From positions 1-49,462 of the forward strand of contig NHCB01000001.1 of the NCBI GenBank assembly GCA_002167745.1: a stretch of 49,462 nucleotides of DNA, given 5' to 3'. The notes below the pieces were generated by a model, which saw only the letters and a program-made list of their open reading frames with translations, was not told the DNA's origin and made no database searches. Position 1 is the first letter of the stretch. The number at the start of each line of letters is the position of its first letter. Below, piece by piece: positions 35,429-43,921 of this stretch. This stretch comes from Betaproteobacteria bacterium TMED22 (GTDB lineage: Bacteria; Pseudomonadota; Gammaproteobacteria; Burkholderiales; Eutrophovitaceae). A program made the position numbers and the translations under genes.

Positions 35429-35880
35429 GATGCGTTTGAGCTGACGTTGTATTCATATGGATTAGGTATTCCCATTTTTTCTAGAATGTCGACTTCCATG
35501 CTTTCCATTATTTCTCTTTCAGTTTCCTCTTCATGATTGAAGTTCTGAAAGTGAAGAGTCGCATGCACACAAAGATGTGCAAAATGATTATGGAATGTTT
35601 TATCTTGTTTTTTTGCTTCTCTCTGTATGACGGGGATGCAGAGAGCAATGTCGGCAGATAAAGGTATTGTCTCTCCGTAAGCGAAAGTAAGTACATTGGT
35701 TGCTTTATCCTGAGCGCGAAAGTAATGATTGAGCTCCTGACCCTCATTTTCGTTGATAAGTCGAACAGTGACATCTGCATCTTCCAGCAGCGAAGCTAGA
35801 ATCCAACGTCGAATATCACGCTTAGTCGGAAGTCCTGGCCATGGTTCTGATTTTTGAACAATAAGCTCTAATTTATTCAT
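35425..35880 (-). CDS. ybeY: Endoribonuclease YbeY (16S rRNA maturation)
   Basis: YbeY is a zinc-dependent protein needed for 16S rRNA 3' end maturation and ribosome quality control. The 151-residue protein keeps the TNVLTFAYGE motif and three zinc histidines, His106, His110 and His116. The usual HGxLHLxGYDH block reads HATLHFQNFNH, with Gly to Ala, Tyr to Phe and Asp to Asn (Asn115) changes. All metal ligands remain, so function is likely retained. The C-terminus EREIMESMEVDILEKMGIPNPY is canonical. It is 16 bases after ybeZ and overlaps corC. Confidence 0.92.
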   Translation of the reverse strand: MNKLELIVQKSEPWPGLPTKRDIRRWILASLLEDADVTVRLINENEGQELNHYFRAQDKATNVLTFAYGETIPLSADIALCIPVIQREAKKQDKTFHNHFAHLCVHATLHFQNFNHEEETEREIMESMEVDILEKMGIPNPYEYNVSSNAS

Positions 35881-35896
35881 GATTCATGAAAATACT

Positions 35897-36844
35897 TTAA
35901 TCATCAGATCTTGCCGCCGCGTATGCTTTGACTATTCTTTGCACTAGGGGATGCCTGACCACATCCTCCGATTCAAATCGTGTGAATGCAATACCCTTTA
36001 CTTTTTTTAGGATCGATTCGGCTTCGTTTAGCCCGCTTTTTTGTCCCTTTGGAAGGTCGATTTGGGTGTTGTCACCGGTTACGACAGCGCGACTGCCAAA
36101 TCCCATTCGGGTTAGGAACATTTTCATTTGCTCTGGTGTTGTATTTTGTGCCTCATCGAGAATAATGAATGCATCATTGAGTGTTCTCCCACGCATATAG
36201 GCAAGTGGTGCGATTTCAATGGCACTGCGCTCGAATAATTTCCCTACTTTTTCATATCCCATTAAGTCATAGAGGGAATCATATAAAGGTCTAAGGTATG
36301 GATCTACTTTCTGTGTTAGGTCTCCCGGCAAGAACCCTAGTCTTTCACCTGCCTCTACAGCGGGCCTCACTAGGACGATGCGTTTTACGTTTCCGCGTTC
36401 AAAGGAGTCTACAGCTGATGCCACTGCCAAGTAAGTTTTTCCAGTTCCGGCTGGCCCTATGCCAAAAGTAATATCATGAGACTGGATTTGATTCATATAT
36501 TGGATTTGACGGGGGGTTCTTCCTCGTAAGTCTCGTCGTCTCGTTTGTAAAACGATCCCTGAGTCTTTGTCTTCTGTTTTGGCATTTCGAGTGATTTCGA
36601 CAATGCCCAGCTGGATGTCTTTGGTGCCGAGATGACGGCGCGAGGACTCATACAATAAACATAGAGTGTCTGCTCCAACTTGAATACTCTCGCTAGTGCC
36701 GCTTAGAGTGAATATTTCACCCTTGCGGATAATCTTAATATTAAGTTCTTGTCCTATCTCTTTCAGGTTGATGTCTAGTGCGCCACACATATTGGCCAGC
36801 CTGACGTTATCAACTGGTACAAATGCGATTTCTGTTGAGTCCAA
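35897..36844 (-). CDS. ybeZ: PhoH-like ATPase YbeZ
   Basis: This is a PhoH-family P-loop ATPase, a functional partner of YbeY in rRNA processing. The 315-residue protein has an N-terminal KH-like part, RTPRQIQYMNQIQ before the ATPase domain, Walker A GPAGTGKT (130-137), VLVRPAVEAGERLGFLPGDL, and Walker B AFIILDEAQNTTPEQMKMFLTRMG with the GDNTQIDLP sensor. The open frame starts at a TTG (36844); no nearby in-frame ATG gives a better start. It lies 51 bases after miaB and leads into ybeY. Confidence 0.93.
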   Translation of the reverse strand: MDSTEIAFVPVDNVRLANMCGALDINLKEIGQELNIKIIRKGEIFTLSGTSESIQVGADTLCLLYESSRRHLGTKDIQLGIVEITRNAKTEDKDSGIVLQTRRRDLRGRTPRQIQYMNQIQSHDITFGIGPAGTGKTYLAVASAVDSFERGNVKRIVLVRPAVEAGERLGFLPGDLTQKVDPYLRPLYDSLYDLMGYEKVGKLFERSAIEIAPLAYMRGRTLNDAFIILDEAQNTTPEQMKMFLTRMGFGSRAVVTGDNTQIDLPKGQKSGLNEAESILKKVKGIAFTRFESEDVVRHPLVQRIVKAYAAARSDD

Positions 36845-36895
36845 TCTTAAATGACCTTATCTTTAGAGAAGAATGAATAGTATATCGGAAGACTA

Positions 36896-38221
36896 TTAAT
36901 TTCTGGTGACTACGGTTCCTCGAAGCGAATTCGGAAGCGCTTCAGTCACTTTGATTTTTATTGTATGGCCAATTAGACGATGTTGCCCCTCAAAGTTAAT
37001 AACCTTATTGTTATTTGTCCTGCCAGAGAGTTTCGACGGATCTTTTTTTGAGACACCCTCTACTAAAACATCAAATTCACCGCCAATCATTTGTTGGCTG
37101 AAACGAAAAGAATTTCTATTTAATTTATCTTGAAGTCGGCTTAATCGTTGTTTTTTGATGGATAAAGGGATGTGCTCAGGCAGCGCAGCAGCTGGAGTGC
37201 CGGGCCGCGGACTGTACATGAAGCTGAAGCTCCCATCAAAGTTTACTTCGTCTACGAGACTCATTGTCTGTTCAAAGTCCGAGTCTGTTTCTCCTGGGAA
37301 GCCTATGATGAAGTCGGAGCTTATTGAAACAGTGCTTCGTGCAGCCTTTAATTTTTTGATGATATTTATGTATTCTGAGCGTGTATAGCCGCGCTTCATT
37401 GCGTCCAGAATTCTATCGGAGCCGGATTGCACAGGAAGATGCACGTGATCTACCAGCTTAGGTAACTTGCGATAGCTGTCAATTAAAGCCAATGAGAATT
37501 CTTTGGGGTGTGACGTGGTAAATCTAATTCTCTCCACTCCAGGAACTTCTGATACGTAATCTAGGAGAGTTGCAAAATCAATGGTTTCGTTGTCTTGTTC
37601 GTGGCAATAGGCATTAACGTTTTGTCCCAGTAGTGTAATTTCTTTAACGCCCTGAGTTGCTAGTGTCGCCACCTCCACGAGAACGTCTTCGAAAGGTCTA
37701 GATATCTCTTCGCCCCGGGTATAAGGCACCACGCAGAAGGTACAGTATTTACTGCACCCTTCCATGATTGACACCATAGCAGACTGGCTCGTGGTTATGG
37801 GGGTTGGCAGGGTGTCGAATTTTTCAACTTCTGGAAAAGAAATGTCAATTTGAGATTTCCCTTTTTGTTGCCGCTCCGCCAGCAGCGATGGCAGCCTATG
37901 GATTGTTTGAGGACCAAATACTAGGTCCACATAGGGTGCTCGAGAAGTAATGACTTTGCCCTCTTGTGAGGCCACGCATCCGCCAACCCCTATTCTGACA
38001 TTAGGGTTGGCTTCCTTTAAATGTCTAACTCGTCCTAGGTCACTGAAAACTTTTTCCTGAGCCTTTTCTCGCACAGAGCATGTATTAAATAGAATTAAGT
38101 CTGCGTCTTCAACCTTAGTGGTTTTTTCGTATCCACCATGCGCACGCAATACATCTACCATTTTGTCAGAGTCGTACTCATTCATCTGGCATCCAAAAGT
38201 TCGGACGTAAACTTTTTTCAT
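36896..38221 (-). CDS. miaB: tRNA-2-methylthio-N6-dimethylallyladenosine synthase
   Basis: MiaB is the radical-SAM methylthiotransferase that converts i6A37 to ms2i6A37 in tRNAs reading UNN codons. The 441-residue protein has the three-cysteine auxiliary-cluster domain (Cys11, Cys48 and Cys82 in [20 protein letters not shown] and GGCVASQ), the radical-SAM CxxxCxxC (Cys156, Cys160, Cys163 in [16 protein letters not shown]), and a C-terminal TRAM domain ([15 protein letters not shown]). The start ATG has GGAG about 4 bases upstream. It begins the long minus-strand envelope/translation run. The upstream gap has several dyads. Confidence 0.96.
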   Translation of the reverse strand: MKKVYVRTFGCQMNEYDSDKMVDVLRAHGGYEKTTKVEDADLILFNTCSVREKAQEKVFSDLGRVRHLKEANPNVRIGVGGCVASQEGKVITSRAPYVDLVFGPQTIHRLPSLLAERQQKGKSQIDISFPEVEKFDTLPTPITTSQSAMVSIMEGCSKYCTFCVVPYTRGEEISRPFEDVLVEVATLATQGVKEITLLGQNVNAYCHEQDNETIDFATLLDYVSEVPGVERIRFTTSHPKEFSLALIDSYRKLPKLVDHVHLPVQSGSDRILDAMKRGYTRSEYINIIKKLKAARSTVSISSDFIIGFPGETDSDFEQTMSLVDEVNFDGSFSFMYSPRPGTPAAALPEHIPLSIKKQRLSRLQDKLNRNSFRFSQQMIGGEFDVLVEGVSKKDPSKLSGRTNNNKVINFEGQHRLIGHTIKIKVTEALPNSLRGTVVTRN

Positions 38222-38248
38222 AGGAGTTTTGTGTCTTCCGGTTTATTA

Positions 38249-38260
38249 GACATTAATGTC
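38249..38260. repeat. 12-bp palindrome upstream of miaB
   Basis: GACATTAATGTC is a perfect 12-bp palindrome, 27 bases upstream of the miaB ATG. A second small dyad (ATGAG-CA-CTCAT) lies about 14 bases further upstream. Position and symmetry fit an operator, but I cannot match it to a known regulator, and AT-rich palindromes of this size can arise by chance. Confidence 0.35.
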
Positions 38261-38308
38261 CTAATTTTACAAGAATGAGCACTCATCATCTTGTTTCAAA
38301 ATTTATAA

Positions 38309-38353
38309 CGGATAAACTTAATCAAATTTAAGCAGTTTGATTAAGTTTATTCG
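38309..38353. repeat. 18-bp inverted repeat in the miaB / FkbM divergent region
   Basis: Arms at 38309-38326 and 38336-38353 (left arm CGGATAAACTTAATCAAA) pair over 18 bp with a single G-T wobble around a 9-base spacer. The stem is AT-rich and lacks a following T-tract in either direction, so it is not a standard terminator. It lies between two divergent genes, 88 bases from miaB and 83 from the FkbM gene. Apart from this and the smaller dyads, the 215-base gap shows only a weak TATAGA-type -10 before the FkbM gene. Confidence 0.7.
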
Positions 38354-38436
38354 TTGCAGGTGGGCTTTATGCTGGGGATGGTTAGTATAGACTGTCGTTA
38401 GATTATCTATACCAATCTTTTTGAAAAACTATTCTG

Positions 38437-39135
38437 ATGACGTTTAGTGGAATTTTACAATTTGTATCTAGAATCAGACGGGCGTTTCTGTCGCCTACTA
38501 AAGCTGCAACTTCGTATTCGCAGTGCGCTGAGGACTTGATTGTAAAAATGTTCTTAAAATCAGACCCGATAATAAACAATGGATTTTATGTCGATGTGGG
38601 CTGTCACCACCCGAGACGAGGCTCTAATACGTTCGGATTCTACAAAGTAGGTTGGCGCGGCATATTAATTGATATGGAGGAAGATAAAGTTTGTGTGGCT
38701 AAAATGGCGCGGAAACGGGATGTCGTTATCCAATCGGCGATTAGTGACCGAGTGGAAACGTTAAATATCTACAGTCCCGGTAATTTTTCGACGAATGCGA
38801 CAATCGACTCAGAGGCGGCTGCTAAACACCCAGAGTATCAACGACGAAATGATATTACGACTGAAACCCTGACAGAGGTGTTAGATCGATGTGATTGTCC
38901 GGAGAGGTTTGAATTTTTAAATATTGACTGCGAAGGTAATGATTTTAGGGTTCTAAAAGGATTGTCCCTAGTGAAATACCAGCCTAAAGTGATCTGTATC
39001 GAAATATGGGAGTCGAAAGCAGGCTTGGATGACATGATAGCGAGCGATATTCACAAGCATTTAGTAAGCCGTGACTATGAGTTGAAGAGTTGGGCCATTT
39101 TTTCTGCAATTTACGTTAGAAAACCAGGATCCTGA
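38437..39135 (+). CDS. FkbM-family methyltransferase
   Basis: The 232-residue SAM-dependent methyltransferase is of the FkbM type. The SAM-binding motif I is FYVDVGCHHPRRGSNTFGFY (about residues 49-68). The acidic post-I segment is GWRGILIDMEEDK, and LNIDCEGNDFRVLKGL is the characteristic FkbM block. Members O-methylate sugars of polysaccharides, glycolipids or polyketides. Here the gene stands alone, with no glycosyltransferase neighbours, between miaB and a tRNA gene, so the acceptor is unknown. The N-terminus (FVSRIRRAFLSP) is basic and amphipathic and could associate with the membrane. Confidence 0.87.
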   Translation: MTFSGILQFVSRIRRAFLSPTKAATSYSQCAEDLIVKMFLKSDPIINNGFYVDVGCHHPRRGSNTFGFYKVGWRGILIDMEEDKVCVAKMARKRDVVIQSAISDRVETLNIYSPGNFSTNATIDSEAAAKHPEYQRRNDITTETLTEVLDRCDCPERFEFLNIDCEGNDFRVLKGLSLVKYQPKVICIEIWESKAGLDDMIASDIHKHLVSRDYELKSWAIFSAIYVRKPGS

Positions 39136-39166
39136 GCAAGAAGGTGTTATCTGGAGTGCTAGAGAT

Positions 39167-39243
<77 letters not shown>

Positions 39244-39253
39244 ACATGTCTTA

Positions 39254-39283
39254 CTTAGAGTAGGGCCGGCAGATTACTGTCAA
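39254..39283 (-). promoter_or_regulatory. Probable sigma70 promoter of the tRNA gene
   Basis: On the minus strand a perfect -35 TTGACA (39283-39278) is followed after 18 bases by TCTAAG (39259-39254), placing the start a few bases before the tRNA. A second perfect TTGACA is 16 bases further upstream (39299-39294). These two boxes account for the TGTCAAG direct repeat seen on the plus strand. Confidence 0.5.
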
Positions 39284-39346
39284 GCCTGAGAATTGTCAAG
39301 GCAGCTATTTCGAGCAGTAATCCAAGATGGCCGGTAAACTTACCCC

Positions 39347-40501
39347 ATGACTAACTATGATGTATTGATTTCCGGTTCGGGTCTCGTTGGGAGCGCAACC
39401 GCTGTGGCCTTGTCGCGGCTGGGTCTTCGCGTGGCGTTGATACACTCAAATATTTTATCTTCGAGTGCCAGGTCAAAAACGTTAACTGATGAAAATTTCG
39501 AAAATCGAGTTTTTGCGATTCGACCTTCAATTAAGCGGTTTTTAACCGATGAGCAGCTTTGGAATAACATCTCAAAAGAGAGAGTTCAATGTGTTACGCG
39601 AATGCATATCGACGGCGAAGCCCGGGAAAGACTCACGCTGGAAGCCCATGATGCAGGTATTATGGAGTTGGCGAGTATCGTTGAAAGTAATAATTTACGA
39701 CGGTCGATCTGTGCGCGGTTAGATGATTCAGTAGCTAAGCTTAATAGTGAGATACAGGCCATCGAGCAAGACCTTGGATTTGTTACGGTTGTCACTTCAG
39801 CGGGTAAGTTGACCTGCAAATTATTAGTGGGTGCGGATGGTTCTAACTCGTTGGTTCGACATCAATGTGGAATAAGCGTACGCGAGCGCGATTATCGCCA
39901 CACGGGTTTGGTGGCAAATTTTGCTGTAGCGCAACCACATCGGGGGGCAGCTTATCAGTGGATGGGGCCCGAGGGCGTTATAGCTTATTTACCGTTACCT
40001 GGAAACTTAGCGTCGATTGTTTGGTCTGCTCCTGACCACTTAGCGCACCGATTAGACGAAAACGTTTTGTTTGAGGAGTTGGCTAATAGATATGACCCGT
40101 TAGGAATAGTTAGGTTAGTGAGTCAGATTGGACGCTTCCCATTACGGAGAGTCTTGCCTCGAACGACATCGCATCGGAGGGTGATATTAGTTGGTGACGC
40201 GGCCCATCAGTTCTTGCCTTTGGCGGGACAGGGACTTAATGTTGGCTTGGCTGACACCGCTAAATTGACGGCGTTAGTGAGGCAGCACGGCCTAGAGGAC
40301 CCTGGAAGTTTATCTGTTATCAATCGTTATCGTCGCGCAAGAAAAGAAGAGATCGAAAGTTTTACGTATTTCACGGAGGCGATGCACTATATGGGTGTTG
40401 GCGGAATTGATTTTTTTCGATCGATTCAGAAATTTGGATTTGGAGCTGTAGGTAAATCAGAGGCGTTAAAACGCTTTTTTATTCAAAAAGCTGTGGGTTA
40501 G
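39347..40501 (+). CDS. FAD-dependent hydroxylase, UbiH/UbiF/COQ6 family
   Basis: The 384-residue flavoprotein monooxygenase is of the ubiquinone-biosynthesis hydroxylase family. The FAD-binding GSGLVGSATAVALSRLG is at about 10-26, the mid-protein segment is LLVGADGSNSLVRHQCGI, and the second FAD motif is VGDAAHQFLPLAGQGLNVGLAD. These enzymes hydroxylate the ubiquinone ring at C1, C5 or C6. Which position is not decidable by eye, so no symbol is assigned. No ribosome binding site is evident before the ATG. It is followed after 25 bases by the DsbC-like gene on the same strand, an arrangement I recall from other betaproteobacteria. Confidence 0.9.
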   Translation: MTNYDVLISGSGLVGSATAVALSRLGLRVALIHSNILSSSARSKTLTDENFENRVFAIRPSIKRFLTDEQLWNNISKERVQCVTRMHIDGEARERLTLEAHDAGIMELASIVESNNLRRSICARLDDSVAKLNSEIQAIEQDLGFVTVVTSAGKLTCKLLVGADGSNSLVRHQCGISVRERDYRHTGLVANFAVAQPHRGAAYQWMGPEGVIAYLPLPGNLASIVWSAPDHLAHRLDENVLFEELANRYDPLGIVRLVSQIGRFPLRRVLPRTTSHRRVILVGDAAHQFLPLAGQGLNVGLADTAKLTALVRQHGLEDPGSLSVINRYRRARKEEIESFTYFTEAMHYMGVGGIDFFRSIQKFGFGAVGKSEALKRFFIQKAVG

Positions 40502-40526
40502 TTAAAGCTTAGCTGAGAGGTGAGAA

Positions 40527-41255
40527 ATGCATAAATACTTGATTTTGATTTTTATTTTTTTGATAGGAAGCGCGTTTGCCGAAGAGCAGACTTTGGAAGA
40601 GAGAATTCGCGACAGATTTCCCACCGCTTCTATCGATTCAATTTCAGAAACTGCAATTATGGGTCTCTATGAGATAGTCATTAGTGGGTCAATTTATTAC
40701 GTCGATCAAAATTTTACGTATTTGTTCGATGGCAATTTAATTGAATTGAATACCATGCGAAATGTAACCTCAGAAAGAGTCTCTGAAATTGAGCGGGCTG
40801 AGTTACAAGAAATTGCTATGCCGTTTAGTGATCTGCCTTTTGAGATGGCGATTAAGCGTGTTTATGGTAACGGTGAGCGAGAGTTTGCTTATTTTGCAGA
40901 CCCCAATTGTGGATACTGTCGCAAGTTCGATGAGGAGACTTTAGGAAATATTACTGACGCCACATTGTATTTGTTTCTCTATCCGGTCATTACTGAACGG
41001 TCTATTCCTATTTCCAAGGCTATTTGGTGCTCCGCTGATGCTGGCGAAGCATGGGATGATTTTATATTCCACGGTGTTAGTCCGCAGGCTAACGATGGAT
41101 GCGATAACCCCATCGATCAAATTGTTGAATTCGGTAAAAAAATGTTAGTTAGGGCAACACCTACCTTGTTTTTTAGTGATGGGTCAAGGGCGAGCGGAGC
41201 GTTGAGTTTAGAGCAATTAGAAGGACGATTAACGTCTACCCAGGAGACTAATTAA
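40527..41255 (+). CDS. dsbC: DsbC/DsbG-family periplasmic thiol:disulfide isomerase
   Basis: The 242-residue precursor has a signal peptide (LILIFIFLIGSAFA, cleavage near residue 18), an N-terminal dimerisation domain (residues about 20-85) and a thioredoxin-fold domain with active-site Cys128-Gly-Tyr-Cys131 in FADPNCGYCRKF. CGYC is the DsbC-type motif. The cis-Pro segment is VRATPTLFFSDG. A second cysteine pair (IWCSADA, DGCDNP) probably forms a structural disulfide, as in DsbC. It would reshuffle wrong disulfides in exported proteins, possibly including the cysteine-bearing metallopeptidases at 17-20 kb. Confidence 0.9.
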   Translation: MHKYLILIFIFLIGSAFAEEQTLEERIRDRFPTASIDSISETAIMGLYEIVISGSIYYVDQNFTYLFDGNLIELNTMRNVTSERVSEIERAELQEIAMPFSDLPFEMAIKRVYGNGEREFAYFADPNCGYCRKFDEETLGNITDATLYLFLYPVITERSIPISKAIWCSADAGEAWDDFIFHGVSPQANDGCDNPIDQIVEFGKKMLVRATPTLFFSDGSRASGALSLEQLEGRLTSTQETN

Positions 41256-41273
41256 TCAAGGTATATAGCTCGA

Positions 41274-42572
41274 CTAATTTAAATCGCCAGTCAATACAAA
41301 TGTTTTGGGAATTAGGACCCACATGAACCCCTCTTGCTTCATCTTGCCGGCATTAATTCCTGCGGACTCACCGAAGCCCCAAAAGTAATCAGCACGCACA
41401 GCACCCTTTATGGCACCGCCTTTATCCTGAGCGAACATCAGTTGATTTAAAGGGTCCGTTGAGTTGGGTTGGGTTGTAGCCAAATAAATAGGAAACCCAG
41501 CAGGAATGTATGTATCGTCGACTGCGATACTTCGGTTTGGGGTCAGTGGCACACCTAATGATCCGATTGGCCCATCGAGATTTGAGGGTAGCATTCTAAA
41601 AAATACATAGGACGGATTTTCATTCAGCAAGGCATCAATTTTGTCAGGATTATGTTTTGCCCATTTTTTGATTCCTTGCATAGAGGCTTGGCTGAGTTCT
41701 AGTTCTCCTTTTGATACGAGTGATTTGCCGATCGATTGATAGGGATGCCCATTGGATTTGGCAAATCCTAGTCTAACGGTCCTGCCATCCTCCAATTCAA
41801 CGCGCCCAGAGCCTTGAATTTGTAGGAAGAATAATTCAATTTTATCTTTGACCCATAGGATTTCTTTGCCTTTGACTTTTGCAAGCCCCTGTTCTATCTC
41901 TGCTCGGGTGAAGTAAGGCACTAATTTTTCGTCGACTTGCCGCCCTACGCCTCGGAAATTCTTGAAAAATGGATGTGCATTAACGTCGACCGATATTAAA
42001 TCATCCGGCACAGCAAACACCGGATGAGAATATTCAGAGGAGCGTTTCAGGCTACCACTCAGGAGTGGCTCGTAATATCCCGTAACGAGTCCTGCGTTTG
42101 CGTCCTTTTCGTTATGGACTCCAAAAGGCGAGAAGTGTGATTGGTAGAACTCTCTTTGTTCCTCATTTGAGACGCCTACTAAAACCGAAGCTTGTTGGCA
42201 GATATCAGTCCATTCTTGAAATTTTTTGAGCACCCTACACGATTGTAAAAGCGCGGAGATTCCGTTGGAAACCTGATCTATATTCCATCCGGGTAGTTCC
42301 GACCAGTTGACAGCCGTTAAGTGCGCATCGGACTTCAGTGAAAAATATTGAGCGAATTCCGGTCTAAGACGGTGTCCTAATCTTTTTTCTGCAATCGTTG
42401 GCCGTACTTTTTGATCTACTTTTGATTTTTCAATAATAGGGGCTGGTGATTCCATGTCGGACGAGGAGTCCCTTTTTAGCGCTGGCGAAGAGCACGCGCC
42501 TAAGATGACGATCGTTAGAAGTAGAAGCCATCGAACTCGTCCTAAAAGACTGATGGCTGGTGTAGAATTCAT
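41274..42572 (-). CDS. mltA: Membrane-bound lytic murein transglycosylase A
   Basis: MltA cleaves peptidoglycan to 1,6-anhydromuropeptides at the outer membrane. The 432-residue lipoprotein has a lipobox LGAC with Cys27, a Ser/Pro-rich linker and the MltA domain. TGYYEPLLSGSLKRS, IQGSGRVELEDGRTVRLGFAKSNGHPYQSIG and the 3D domain near the end (MFAQDKGGAIKGAVRADYFWGFG) contain the conserved acidic residues, including the Asp of AQDKGGAIKG and ADYFWG expected for catalysis. It is convergent with the DsbC-like gene across 18 bases. Upstream on the same strand is apaG. Confidence 0.95.
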   Translation of the reverse strand: MNSTPAISLLGRVRWLLLLTIVILGACSSPALKRDSSSDMESPAPIIEKSKVDQKVRPTIAEKRLGHRLRPEFAQYFSLKSDAHLTAVNWSELPGWNIDQVSNGISALLQSCRVLKKFQEWTDICQQASVLVGVSNEEQREFYQSHFSPFGVHNEKDANAGLVTGYYEPLLSGSLKRSSEYSHPVFAVPDDLISVDVNAHPFFKNFRGVGRQVDEKLVPYFTRAEIEQGLAKVKGKEILWVKDKIELFFLQIQGSGRVELEDGRTVRLGFAKSNGHPYQSIGKSLVSKGELELSQASMQGIKKWAKHNPDKIDALLNENPSYVFFRMLPSNLDGPIGSLGVPLTPNRSIAVDDTYIPAGFPIYLATTQPNSTDPLNQLMFAQDKGGAIKGAVRADYFWGFGESAGINAGKMKQEGFMWVLIPKTFVLTGDLN

Positions 42573-42599
42573 GTGTTTAAATCACTTGGTATCTGCAGC

Positions 42600-42695
42600 A
42601 TGTTTTGGGCAATTTTTGAGATTTTACTGGGACTCGGACTATTCATTTTTATTATCTGGTGGACTTTGCCCAAAAAGAAAAAAGATAAGCGCTGA
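42600..42695 (+). CDS. Possible 31-residue single-helix membrane protein
   Basis: An ATG-initiated frame encodes MFWAIFEILLGLGLFIFIIW, then WTLPKKKKDKR and stop. One hydrophobic helix (about 4-22) is followed by a Pro and a strongly basic tail, a typical Nin-Cout small membrane protein by the positive-inside rule reversed (tail cytosolic if N-terminus is out). It lies in the 143-base gap between mltA and apaG, on the opposite strand to both. No clear Shine-Dalgarno sequence precedes it, so expression is uncertain. A composition this membrane-like followed by clustered lysines is unlikely in random intergenic DNA. Confidence 0.45.
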   Translation: MFWAIFEILLGLGLFIFIIWWTLPKKKKDKR

Positions 42696-42715
42696 GTATT
42701 GATGCAGCATAGAGG

Positions 42716-43099
42716 TCAGTGCAATACTCTTGGGACGCTCAGAGTAAATTGTGGAATCTGGGCATCGAACTCAATTCCATCTGCAGCGCGCATCTTATAG
42801 GATCCTTCCATTAGCCCTACGGGCGTATCAATTGACGCTGCACTCGTATACTCAAAGTATTCGCCGGGATGAAGGTTAGGGAACTCTCCCACGACACCCT
42901 CTCCACGTACCTGTTCTACTTTCTCATTTGCGTCAGTGATGAGCCAATGGCGGCTGAGTAACTGAGCTCGAACGTCCCCGGTATTTTGAATGCGAATGCG
43001 ATAGGCAAAAAAATATCGAGATTGTTCAGGGTTTGATTGTTCTGGAATAAAGAAGGATTCCGCTGATACGGTGACTTCGTATTTTGATTTTTCATTCAT
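42716..43099 (-). CDS. apaG: ApaG family protein
   Basis: The 127-residue FNIII-like beta-sandwich protein is linked in enterobacteria to Co2+ resistance and Mg2+ efflux. Family blocks are YFFAYRIRIQNTGDVRAQLLSRHWLITDANEKVEQVRGEGVVGE and LHPGEYFEYTSAASIDTPVGLMEGSY in sequence order (shown here in part: QLLSRHWLITDANG-like and PGEYFEYTS). Length is typical. It is divergent from rpe across 120 bases and shares a strand with mltA. Confidence 0.94.
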   Translation of the reverse strand: MNEKSKYEVTVSAESFFIPEQSNPEQSRYFFAYRIRIQNTGDVRAQLLSRHWLITDANEKVEQVRGEGVVGEFPNLHPGEYFEYTSAASIDTPVGLMEGSYKMRAADGIEFDAQIPQFTLSVPRVLH

Positions 43100-43166
43100 A
43101 GACTATATTGTATCGATAAATCGAGTAAGTTTCGTAATCCTGTATTACCTAGGAGTCAAGATTATC

Positions 43167-43195
43167 TTGGGTCGTTCTTTAATTCGGTTTAGAAT
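43167..43195 (+). promoter_or_regulatory. Probable sigma70 promoter of rpe-gph
   Basis: A -35 like TTGGGT (43167-43172) and a -10 TAGAAT (43190-43195, five of six consensus bases) are separated by exactly 17 bases. Transcription would start near 43202, leaving a leader of about 18 bases that contains the strong GAGGTGA ribosome site of rpe. No operator-like dyad overlaps it. Confidence 0.5.
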
Positions 43196-43219
43196 AAGCC
43201 AAAACAACGAGGTGAATCC

Positions 43220-43879
43220 ATGAACGACACGCGCATTGCACCGAGTATTTTATCTGCCGATTTTTCCAAGCTCGGTGAAGAGGTTCGATCCGTTGATGCC
43301 GCGGGTGCGGATGTCATTCATTTCGACGTAATGGACAATCACTATGTGCCCAATCTGACTTTTGGTCCAATCGTTTGCTCTTCGATTAGACCGCACACCA
43401 AGCTTCCGATTGACGTGCATTTGATGGTCGAGCCTATCGATACCCTAGCCACCGAATTCGCTAAAGCTGGCGCTGACCTAATCAGCTTTCATCCCGAGGC
43501 CGCTCCTCATGTGGACAGAACAATCAATTTGATCAAAGAGCAAGGGTGTCGAGTGGGTTTAGCGTTTAATCCCGCTAGTCCACTTCATATTTTAGATTGG
43601 ACGCTCGATAAAATTGACTTAGTGCTCATCATGTCTGTTAATCCGGGTTTCGGCGGGCAAAGTTTTATAGAGCATTCGCTTGACAAGATTGCAGAGGCCC
43701 GTGATTTAATAGATCTGTCAGGATGTGATGTCTGGCTTGAGGTCGACGGTGGGATCAAAGTCGAGAATATAGGCGCAGTCGCTGACGCAGGAGCTGACAC
43801 TTTTGTTGCTGGTTCCGCGATTTTTGGTTCTTCCGATTATCATTCTGTCATCAGCGAGATGAGGGCTGAAATTGAATAG
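43220..43879 (+). CDS. rpe: Ribulose-phosphate 3-epimerase
   Basis: Rpe interconverts ribulose-5-phosphate and xylulose-5-phosphate in the pentose phosphate pathway. The 219-residue TIM barrel has [16 protein letters not shown], the metal-site [41 protein letters not shown] and [12 protein letters not shown]. All metal-binding and catalytic segments are intact. GAGGTGA lies 6 bases before the ATG. It leads the rpe-gph-trpEGDC order, in which pentose phosphate supply sits next to tryptophan synthesis. Confidence 0.96.
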   Translation: MNDTRIAPSILSADFSKLGEEVRSVDAAGADVIHFDVMDNHYVPNLTFGPIVCSSIRPHTKLPIDVHLMVEPIDTLATEFAKAGADLISFHPEAAPHVDRTINLIKEQGCRVGLAFNPASPLHILDWTLDKIDLVLIMSVNPGFGGQSFIEHSLDKIAEARDLIDLSGCDVWLEVDGGIKVENIGAVADAGADTFVAGSAIFGSSDYHSVISEMRAEIE

Positions 43880-43921
43880 GGCTCCTGGTATTTGGTGCGC
43901 ACTTAACTAATAGATAACCGG

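Noticed and set aside
38222-38436. Attachment-site duplicate of the tRNA 3' end
   Set aside because: Scanning the gap for the GGCGATTCAGGGACT-type sequence found no copy, so there is no direct evidence of an integrated element.
39272-39322. 8-bp inverted repeat GATTACTG / CAGTAATC before the UbiH-type gene
   Set aside because: Long 35-base spacer, and most of the symmetry and repeat structure is explained by the tandem -35 boxes of the tRNA promoter.
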